From positions 41,812,192 to 41,876,191 of the forward strand of contig OX359276.1 in the NCBI GenBank assembly GCA_947179155.2: a DNA stretch of 64,000 nt, in the 5' to 3' direction. Source of the DNA: Hedera helix. Taxonomy: Eukaryota; Streptophyta; Magnoliopsida; Apiales; Araliaceae. Of the stretch, positions 46,435 through 55,903 are shown piece by piece. Position numbers and translations under genes: made by a program. A model generated the notes under the pieces. It searched no databases and was not told the DNA's origin. It saw only the letters and a list, made by a program, of their open reading frames with translations. Every line of letters starts with the position of its first letter. The stretch's first letter is position 1.

Positions 46435-47745
46435 TAGGGTTAGAAATGTTGCTCAAAAAAATCGTAATCGTTCGTATTTATATTTAAAATAAAATAAATA
46501 TTATTTATATTTAAAATTAAACGAATATATTTATATTTTATTTTAAAGTATCCGTAAATAAACGAATATGAATACAGATATAGTAATATCCATATTCGTT
46601 TAACATTCGATCATAAATATATCTGATAAATAGCAGATATTCAGTATTCAATATTTGAATTTATATTTAAAATTTGTATATGAATAATTTTAAATATCAA
46701 ATTTCTCATGTGCCACAATATCGTTTTATTTTTTTTAAGGATAAGTAAAAGATGAAATATTTTAATGATGTTATTTATACTAATAATTTATTTAATTTTA
46801 AATGATATCATTATAATATATTATTTTAAATGAATTTGATAAGTCATTACAAATGAATCTATGACAAAATAAAAATAAAAATTGAGGTACTAAGGTGGTG
46901 TTTATTTATAATGATAACGCTTGTATAATTATATTTAATCTACCTTAAGATAAAAGTCCTCCATGACCTTGTGTTTTGTGGTCAAAAGGAGCATTTTTTA
47001 AATCCATAGATATTATTATTCTTTTACATATTTACAAAAAAAATCAATAAATATTATTAGCTACATACAATTTAGTCAATTGAAAACTTTAATTTATGCA
47101 TTTTTATTATTGTAAAGTGCAAAATATCTAAAATGTATTATTTAGCAAAAAAATTATAAACTAAAAGAACAAAACTATAATTATTAGTTTAGTACATGTG
47201 TTTTATTTTCAAAACTTATGTAACATAAGTTTTTATGGATTATGAAACAATTTAAATTCAAATTTATATATTTGCGAAGTTTTCATAATTTTCAAATTGA
47301 TATTCTTAAAATTAACAACTTTTTGACATGTTTTGTAGGATGTTTAAATTTTAATTAATTTTTATGATTTATTTTGAATGATGTTGTATTTGATATTTTC
47401 GTCCTCTTTATAATATGTATTGTTAAAATTTTAAATGGTTTTATTTATCCAATATTTTCCTTTATTTTTTTTGATAAATAATTTGAATAATTTTTTCCCC
47501 TAAAAATTAAATTGTTTATTTGGTGACTGATATTCGAATTTGAATATTCGAATAATTTGTTTATTACAATAAATAAACGAAAACGGATATTATTTGTATT
47601 CGGATAAAATTTTGAATACTAGATATAAATATTTTTTTTAATATCTGCCGAATACCGGATACCAATACAGATAGAGTATTATTTTTTGGGATACGATTAC
47701 GGATATTACTATATCCATATCCGAATATATTTGTTTACACCATTA
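46435..47745. mobile_element. Non-autonomous hAT element 3 family, inverted copy
   Basis: 1,311 bp starting TAGGGTTAGAAATG and ending TTTGTTTACACCATTA, flanked by ACAGTCAC (46427-46434) and GCAGTCAC (47746-47753), an 8-bp duplication with one mismatch. It is the reverse complement of the family at 34330-36776 and gives the empty site for solo LTR F. A further short insertion may be present at about 46893-46990. No transposase. Confidence 0.65.
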
Positions 47746-47835
47746 GCAGTCACCATCATTTCCAACAACAAACAGCCTACCCTTTTTGTACGTAGAAAAA
47801 ATATAACTTTACAAAAATTAGAAATGCACAAAAAA

Positions 47836-48542
47836 TTAAGGGCGTGCAGCATGACCTTGGTCTGGCTTGGCCTAGTCAAAGCCTAGCCTGATCAAGGTCT
47901 GGCAGGCCAGGTCCAATCTATAGACTTTAAACATGCTGTGATTTGAACGTAAAAGCCCGATCTAGCCAAATTTTAGTAAAGTGACAGAAATACTAAACTA
48001 GAATACACCAAATACTTAACTGTTTTCATCTCTCTCATAACATATTATATTATAATATGATTGAGTTCAAATTTGGGTGATGGTGATTTGCAAACAATCT
48101 CATATTATATAATTATATAGTTATTATCATTGTGGGTCATTTTTTGATTTCTATACAATAGTACTAAAAATTATGAAGAATGGTGATTTTGATGGACTTT
48201 TCAATTTTTGGTCTTACTTAGTTTTGTACACGTTAACACCAAAAAAGTCCTACATCCTAATCAAATTTCGTCACCCAATACTATATTACAATAATTAATA
48301 GTCATTAGCATAAATAATTTAATTCCTATATATGATCGACGATTTCATAGCTCCATCGCTCTCCCTTTCTTCTCTGTCCCTCCCTATGCTTAGGCTTGGC
48401 TCGGCTCGGCTCGCAGGCCTTAACAGGTTAGATTTTTGTTGAGAAACCTGGCCTGCAAGCCCAAAAGTCAAGACCTGGCTAACGGCAAAAGCTTGTCAAG
48501 CCTAAGCTAGGTCGGTTCGACCCGACCTATTGTACATTTCTA
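47836..48542. mobile_element. Non-autonomous hAT element 4
   Basis: 707 bp starting TTAAGGGCGTGCAGC and ending TTGTACATTTCTA, flanked by ACAAAAAA (47828-47835) and ACAAAAAC (48543-48550). Subterminal sequence is rich in GGCCTAG, GGCTCGGCT and CCTGGC motifs. No transposase. Confidence 0.6.
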
Positions 48543-48550
48543 ACAAAAAC

Positions 48551-49458
48551 TAATGATAAAATAAAATACAAAATATATCTTAACAATTACAAAAATAAAA
48601 TCTGACACAAAAAATTATGTGAAACCTCATTTTTTAATTGTTGAAATAGATATAATATTTGATTTTATATTTAATTTTTATGTACGTGGTAGTGTCCTGC
48701 CCCCTTTTATAACTCCCTTTTATAACTCTTTTACGGCATCAAAGGTCAAAGGAATGTATCCATAAATAAACAATTTCTTTAAAAAAAATGACTGTAAAAA
48801 TTATACAATGAAAGATTTCTTTATTATTTTCCCATGAGAAATAGTAGAAATAGTTTCATTATATTATTCATATAAATACTACATACATATTACTCATATT
48901 CAGAGGCCTACGAAATATATTGAATCTAGCTGCAATCAAGTTTTTAGAAATTTAGCAACAAAAAAAATATAGAGTAACTAAAAAGTTGAGCAGTTTTCAA
49001 CGTCAAATTGAAGGTACTGTATTACATATATATAAGGGCGAAGTCGAAAATTTAAATTAGACTTAACTGATTAAGATAATTCTAACTTAGAGTTACTTTG
49101 AGCTGAGCTGACGAATGTTATTTCACCTTAGGATTACTTAATTATATAGTATATACGTTGGTGAAGTAATTTTTCATCTTTGTTTTCTTGACTCAATGAA
49201 CCGCGTTATATTTTATGATAATTTTATGTACAAAATATATTAAATAAAAAGAGAGAATAAAAGTAAAATATTTTTTTATCAGGAATAATTAAATTACTTA
49301 TTGTTCGATATATAACTACATTTTATAATCTATTTAATTTCGGGTGGAAACAACTCGATGCATTGCATTTGATTGGTGCATCCAGCCCTTGGTTATTACC
49401 ATATGAGAAAATTTGCATTTGGCAGTTAACCCAATTGTTTTATTTACTTTTATGTTCC
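48551..49458. other. Intergenic, nothing recognised
   Basis: AT-rich flank of the large retrotransposon, with no coding frame of note before the target site. Confidence 0.45.
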
Positions 49459-49463
49459 CCGTA

Positions 49464-52339
49464 TGTGACGCCCCCAAATCTGGGCCCACACAGCCCAAAC
49501 TTGAGTTGTCAAAATACTACAACAAAATTATTACAACAAAGCACAACGTACAACAATACAGTATATAATAATACACAACTAAGTCTTCACTATTATTGCC
49601 ACACTATTTTACAAAACGTGAAGACTATGATAACTATTCCTCGGACCCTCACTCCATTCCCCGGCTAGACCCTGTTATGTTTTCATCTCCTGTTGAAAAA
49701 CAATGGAACAAAAGAAAGGGTGAGCTCAAATAGCCCAGTAAAGAATATCATGACTAAGATAATGACGAATAAATTATCATTAGTCTTCAACAGTTGAGTT
49801 CTTGATAGAATACAATAGACTACAAGGTTTATATCAAAAACTGCAGTTAAATTCTTAAACAACGTTCAGATCAATAATAGCAGCGGAATGAGTAATCTAT
49901 TAGAAGAATAATGCAGACTATAATGTCCACTCGGTTCTCTTTTTAGGAAAAACATCATCAACTTTTATCATCTGAAATATCATTAGTCAAGATAATACAA
50001 ATTCACAGTTCCTGATCATAATCATGCAGATCAACAGTTCATCTTTGCACTACGGGCCAAAGACATTCAATATAACACCAACGGTCATGATTATACCAGA
50101 TTCAGCCTTTGGTCATAATCATACCAAACAACAGTTCATCTTTGCACTACGGGCCAAAGAGAACATTCACCACGTGCCATAAAAGACACCGAACAGATGT
50201 ATCGCCTTTAACCTATTATATCGCCTTTAACCTATCATCTGTTCAACAAATATATCACATCTGTGCCCCCGGCCACAGATATTCACAACAGCTTGATTTT
50301 TGGATGATTAGAATGATATAAATGATGAACAGAAGAAATAGGATAACAATAAGTATCGGAAGTTTACTTTGTACAGATTCAAATAATGTCCAAATTGTCA
50401 ACATGATGTGGAGTGAAATTCAAGATCCACAGTTCAGAATAACGGTTACAATTCAATAGAAAGGTTCACGTAAATAGGAAGGTTCAGTTGAAATAATGAA
50501 GTTCAACTATTATGGAACATATAATATTTTCAGGAATTATAGAAGCAATAGTTCCATAATAAATTTCGATTTAGGAGTATGAAAGAAAATAATATCCCTT
50601 ACCGTAGCAGGTTTGATTAACAAAAGGTGAAGGAAATTAATACAAAGGGTTATTCACCAACAGGCGGCAATCCGCTCCGTAAGGTTATTCCCACAATTTA
50701 ATAGAATTTAAGTACAAAGAGTTATTCACCAAACAGGCGGCAATCCGCTCCGTAAGGTTATTCCCACAATTTAATAGAATTTGAGTACAAAGAGTTATTC
50801 ACCAAACAGGCGGCAATCCGCTCCGTAAGGTTATTCTCAGAGATTAATAATGAATGAATACGAAAGGTTATTCACCAACAGGCGGCAATCCGCTCCGTAA
50901 GGTTATTCCCACAATTTAATACATGGAAATAAATACGAAAGGTTATTCACCAACAGGCGATAATCCGCGCCGTAAGGTTATTCCCACAATTTAATACATG
51001 GAAATAAATGGCACATCTTATGAGTAAGAAAGAAACGATATTATTTTTGAGAATCAAATAATGATAATCCCTTACCATAGTACGTTTGAATATTGGAAGA
51101 TGAAAAAGATGGTATCCCTTACCGTAACACGTGACTGGATATTGATTTAAATGAGGTTGATTAACTTGAACAGTACACGTATACTTATAGATCTTCACAA
51201 ATACTCAAGATGACTTAAGCACACTTAGAGAGAACTTTCACAAGAAGTATTTAGAGAGAGAAAGAAAGAACAAGTAAGGAAGATTATGAAAAATCCTTAA
51301 GTTAAGGCTTCTATTTATAGCCAAAAATCTTATCATTCATTTAATCTAAACCATTCATTTAAAGATCACCTTTTAATCTACACCATCCATTTCAAATATT
51401 ATATTATCTTTAATCTACACCATTCATTTCATATCACCTAATAATCACCTAACTTTATATTATAAACAAATCAATTTAATTATTCAACAATAATTCACAC
51501 TTTAATCTACACCATTCATTTCATATCACCTAATAATCACCTAACTTTATATTATAAACAAATCAATTCAATTATTCAACAATAATTCACACTTTAATCT
51601 ACACCATTCATTTCATATCACCTAATAATCACCTAACTTTATATTATAAACAAATAACTTTATCAATTCAATTATTATGACTAATTGTTATAAATACAGT
51701 ATAGTTAGCTCTTAGATATCAAGTCAATAAATTAATGAAATACAACTGTTTAAATAACATCATAATAGAGATAACAATAATGTAAAATAAAGCATACGTT
51801 ACTGTGTAATGACAATTATTGAATCAATAATGCAAAATACTGTGTAACAACAATTATTGAATTGATAATATAAAATATTATGCAGTGACAATTATCGATG
51901 AAATGATGCGTAACAGTTACGGTGTCAATTATCAGACCAATAATATGAGACACTATGCAATACCGTGTGTTACTGTAGAGTACCGTGTGTTACAGAAAAT
52001 ACCATAAACTACCGTATGCTACTATTCTTTTATCACCGGTATTTTAACAGTTCCGTTGACTATTTTTATTTAAAAAGGTTACTTCTATCGTTTTCTATAT
52101 CCGACAAATATTCCGTTGTGGGGTCCACCAATAATTTATTATTTCGGCGCCGTCGTACGGCACGAATATTCCCCGACCAAACGAATATTCCCCGACAAAG
52201 CGAATATTGTCCGACAAAATAAAATTTGCACATAACATCCTTAACTTTCAATTTTGTTAATTTAACCACTTACTGTTTCAAAAAAAATATATATGAAGAA
52301 AAATTAAATTTTGTATTTCATAAAATTCGGGGTCTTACA
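49464..52339 (-). repeat. 3' LTR of the chromovirus
   Basis: TGTGACGCCCCCAAATCTGG at the left and GGGGTCTTACA at the right on the plus strand. Contains five GGCGGYAATCCGC tandem units (50641-50990), three 92-bp units (starting 51409, 51501 and 51593), and a minus-strand TATA box CTATAAATAG (51311-51320). Confidence 0.95.
50641..50990. repeat. GGCGGYAATCCGC tandem array in the LTR, 5 copies
   Basis: Five units of about 70-75 bp, each with TTATTCACCAA then CAGGCGGCAATCCGCTCCG (the last is CAGGCGATAATCCGCGCCG) and AAGGTTATTC. An identical array is at 57081-57430 in the other LTR. The older copies at 8676 and 11940 have three units. Confidence 0.95.
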
Positions 52340-54400
52340 ACCTCCCCTCCTTATGAAATTTCGTCCCCGAAATTGACGTACCTGACATATCGAAGAGGTA
52401 AGGATACTTAGATTTCATCTCAGATTCTAGCTCCCAGGTCATTTCCTCAGTATCTTGGTTCCTCCATAAAACCTTAACTTGAGGTATAACCTTTGAGCGT
52501 AGGATCTGCTCCTTCTTATCCAGGATCTTAACAGGTACCTCCTCGTATCTTAAATCCTCTGCTATAACGTCTGGTTCTAACTCAATGACGTGGTTTGGGT
52601 CCTTCACATATTTACGTAACATAGATATGTGAAAAACGTTATGGATGCGAGACATACTTGGTGGTAGGGCTAGTCTGTAGGCTACGGTTCCTATTCGATC
52701 GAGGATTTCAAATGGGCCAATAAATCGAGGGTTGAGCTTTCCTCTCTTTCCGAATCTCGTAACCCCTTTCCATGGAGAAACACGTAAGAATACATGATCT
52801 CCGACGTTGAAACTTTCGTCTCTCCGATGAAGATCAGCATAACTCTTTTGTCGTTCTTGTGTGGTCTGTATTCGTTGTCGGATCATTTGGATATTTTCGG
52901 TTGTCAAGCGTACCAACTCGGGTCCCAACAATTTTGCTTCTCCTACCTCATTCCAACATATTGGAGAGCGACACTTCCTTCCATACAATGCCTCGAATGG
53001 AGCCATGCCTATGCTTGCTTGGTAACTGTTGTTGTAAGAAAATTCCACCAACGGCAAGTACTTATCCCAACTTCCTTTGAAGTCTAATACACAAAGTCTC
53101 AAAAGATCTTCGAGGGTCTGGATCGTCCTTTCCGATTGTCCGTCCGTTTGAGGATGGTATGCAGAACTAAAACGTAGTTCAGTGCCCATAGCTTTTTGTA
53201 GACTGATCCAAAAGCGTGAAGTGAATCTAGGATCTCGATCAGAAACTATGGAAACTGGCATGTCATGCAATCTCACGATCTCATTTATGTACATACCGGC
53301 AAGACGTTCAAGTGAAAAGTTTTCTCGTATAGGCAAGAAATGAGCAGATTTGGTCAATCTATCTACGATCACCCAAATTGCATCTAAGCCTTGAGAAACT
53401 TTTGGAAGACCCGTCACGAAGTCCATATTGATGTGTTCCCACTTCCATTCGGGAACTTCAAGTGATTGTAATGGACCTTTAGGAACTTGATGTTCTGCCT
53501 TGACACGTTGACAAGTTAGGCACCTTGAGATAAACTCCGCAATCTCTCTTTTCATATTGTTCCACCAAAATGTATGTCGAAGATCTCGATACATCTTGGT
53601 ACCTCCTGGGTGGATTGCAAACGGCGTGTTGTGTGCCTCCATTATGATTTTATGCTTTAATTCAGGATCGTTAGGAACACAGAGTCGAGAGTTGACTCGA
53701 AGTATTCCTTTCTCGTCGATTCTTGCTTCGGGAATGACACCTTCTTGTACTTTCTTTATCATGTTTATCAGTTCCGGATCGGTAGCTTGAGCAGCTTTAA
53801 TTTTATCGATTAAAGTTGGTTCTACTCGCACGTGAGCAATCTTCGAGTGGGTCCCTGGTGTCTTTAGCTCTATCTCCATCTTTTGCAAGTCGTACAAAAT
53901 ACACTTTTGTGTTGTCAGCAGTGCACTTGTACTTGCATAAGATTTTCTGCTCAAAGCGTCAGCTACAACGTTCGCCTTTCCCGGGTGATACTGGATTGTG
54001 TGGTCATAATCCTTTAACAGCTCAAGCCAACGTCGTTGTCGCATGTTGAGTTCCTTCTGGGTGAAGAAATACTTGAGACTTTTATGATCCGTATAGATAT
54101 CCACTTTTTCTCCGTACAAGTAGTGTCTCCAGATCTTCAACGTGAAAACGACTGCTGCCAACTCTAGATCATGAGTAGGATAATTTTTCTCATAATCTTT
54201 GAGTTGTCGAGAGGCATAGGCTATAACCTTTCCATGTTGCATAAGGACACAACCTAGACCTTTGCCAGAAGCATCGCTGTAGATAACAAATTCTCCTGAT
54301 CCTGATGGTATGGTCAGAACAGGAGCTGAAACAAGTCTCCTCTTGAGTTCTTGAAAACTCTTCTCGCATTCCTCGCTCGATATAAGTTTTGTACTAGAAT
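52335..54400 (-). CDS. Polyprotein remainder: RNase H, integrase, chromodomain
   Basis: The open frame from 54242 (635 residues) has upstream in-frame coding to about 54400 (the end of RT, containing ECEKSFQELKRRL). RNase H is residues 1-100, with YTDHKSLKYFF and HPGKANVVADALSR. The integrase zinc finger has His204, His211, Cys241 and Cys244. The catalytic triad is Asp274, Asp335 and Glu371, with the usual 35 residues between the last two. The GPF motif is at 509-511 (FIGPFEI) and the chromodomain at about 566-617 (VPVKILDKKEQ, VLWRNQDTEEMTWE), as in the Tekay/Del clade. All key integrase residues are present, so the protein could be functional if made. There is no complete reverse transcriptase upstream. 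The stop codon TAA is partly made of LTR bases. Confidence 0.92.
52340..52352 (-). promoter_or_regulatory. Polypurine tract
   Basis: Minus strand AAGGAGGGGAGGT directly before the 3' LTR, the plus-strand DNA primer site of LTR retroelements. It overlaps the last codons of the polyprotein. Confidence 0.85.
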
Positions 54401-54428
54401 GAATGATACCGATATCTAGTAATTAAAC

Positions 54429-55237
54429 TTTCAACTCTTGGTGTTCTATGGGAGCCATTTGGTATGAGACTTTAAAAATGGGCTTAGTGCCGGGTTCAAG
54501 ATCGATACAGAATTCAATTTCACGGTTTGGGGTAAGCCAGAAAGTTCCTCAGAAAAAACGTCAGGAAACTCATTAACAATGGGAATATCATTCAAGTTTG
54601 ACGTGTTTTTGTTCAAATCAGTGACATGAGCTAAAAAGGCTTGACATCCGTTTTTCAATAAACGAATGGCTTTATGGCTAGAAATAACAATTATAGATTT
54701 CAATGGTTTAGTTGCTTGAATTTGCATGATAGGTTGATTAGGAATATGAAAACTAATAATCTTATGAAAACAATCAATTTTAGCATGATGGGTAGTCAAC
54801 CAATCAATTCCTAAAATCACATCAAATTCACGCATCTCCAAAGAAATAAGGTCAACAGGTAATGTGAGGTTGTTGATTTGAACTAGGCAAGATTTATAGA
54901 TAGTAAATGTAATAGGTATTTCTCCCAATGAGGTTTCAACTGATAAAACAAGATTTAAGTTTTCAATAGTCAAATTTAAACCTTGAGTACATATAGGTGA
55001 GATAAAAGAGTGGATAGAGTCAGTATCTAATATGGCATAGACTTCACGAGAATTTATGAATAGCTTACCGGTTATCACCTCATTCGGTTTCTTGACTGTT
55101 ATCGTCAAATCGAATCCCGAATACTTCATTCGGATCTTCACGTATTTCAACCATGGGAATACCACTGAATAATTTTCTAGCAAACTGTTTCTCGGGTTCA
55201 TCAACTTCATCAGTAGTAAGGTACCAATGATTTCCAT
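54429..55237 (-). pseudogene. Damaged aspartic protease region and start of RT
   Basis: Minus-strand frame 55237-54446 carries the retropepsin core, VYAILDTDSIHSFIS. The usual DTG/DSG catalytic triplet reads DTD here, which should abolish or alter activity. Later landmarks FDVILGIDWL and HHAKIDCF follow in order, then the FPDVFSEELSGLP motif that precedes RT. The frame shifts right after that motif, and coding similarity resumes in another frame for about 30 codons before a short unrelated junction at about 54400-54430 where the RT core is missing. It is therefore inactive as it stands. The upstream end overlaps the next frame by 158 bp. Confidence 0.75.
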
Positions 55238-55700
55238 TAAAATAGTATTTTCGATAGACTGCAGTTTCCACGATAGTGACTAACTTAACCTGAATTCCTC
55301 TAAATTGTAACGCCCAAAAGTATAGAAACATCATTTTTAAATAATCTTGAAAATCATAGCTGGAACACCATAAATCCCAAAGACTAATATGAAAAGTCCA
55401 TATATTCTGATCCTTTGTTATAGAGCATAACCATGTGATATCACTCTCCCAATTAGTGAGTAAATTAAAGGCAATAATTTCCGCAAGTTCGTTACTTCCT
55501 TTAATTGCTTCTAAGAATGGATCTGGAACGACTGTAGCAGAGCTTTCACCTTCATCCTTACTGGATAGAACACGCATAATTTTTGCCTTAGGCAAATGAT
55601 TCAACTCTGAGTTTGTAAGAAGATTATTCGTCGCCTCTTGTTTTGCAGCTACATTTGTTTCGGTAATTTCATAGTTAACCTCCTGATTTCCAGATGCCAT
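55080..55700 (-). CDS. Unknown 206-residue frame in the gag position
   Basis: Starts MASGNQEVNYEITETNVAAK, 190 nt downstream of the primer-binding site, where gag would start. It has a polar N-terminal third, an aromatic-rich middle (WLCSITKDQNIWTFHISLWD) and an acidic C-terminus (EIREDPNEVFGIRFDDNSQE). No CCHC zinc knuckle and no recognisable gag fold. The aromatic middle may be chance translation of non-coding filler. The C-terminal part (KYYFNGNHWYLTTDEVDEPE onward) looks more protein-like. It may be a gag remnant joined to foreign sequence. Confidence 0.4.
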   Translation of the reverse strand: MASGNQEVNYEITETNVAAKQEATNNLLTNSELNHLPKAKIMRVLSSKDEGESSATVVPDPFLEAIKGSNELAEIIAFNLLTNWESDITWLCSITKDQNIWTFHISLWDLWCSSYDFQDYLKMMFLYFWALQFRGIQVKLVTIVETAVYRKYYFNGNHWYLTTDEVDEPEKQFARKLFSGIPMVEIREDPNEVFGIRFDDNSQETE

Positions 55701-55889
55701 AATTAACTGTGGTCACAAAATAAATGTTAGTTCAAATAAACTGACTCATCTCTTCATGTTCCTACATTCAAATCGATTCATTAGATAAAAAATAAATCTA
55801 ATTTAGGTAGGACACACTAGTGATTGATTCTATTCGTCTCTCCCCTCCTAGTTCTAACCCCAGATCTCCATTAAAGACCATATCCCTAA

Positions 55890-55901
55890 GCTCTGATGCC
55901 A
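55890..55901 (-). promoter_or_regulatory. Primer-binding site, initiator tRNA-Met type
   Basis: Minus strand TGGCATCAGAGC, two bases after the 5' LTR. It differs by one base from TGGTATCAGAGC, the usual site for initiator methionine tRNA in plant LTR elements. Confidence 0.85.
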
Positions 55902-55903
55902 AT

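Noticed and set aside
50641..50990. CRISPR-like array of repeats with spacers
   Set aside because: The units are about 70 bp, the spacers are related to each other, it lies inside an LTR duplicated 6,440 bp away, and the genome is a plant.
52794..54049. Several plus-strand frames of 70-100 codons
   Set aside because: They are antisense shadows of the retrotransposon polyprotein.
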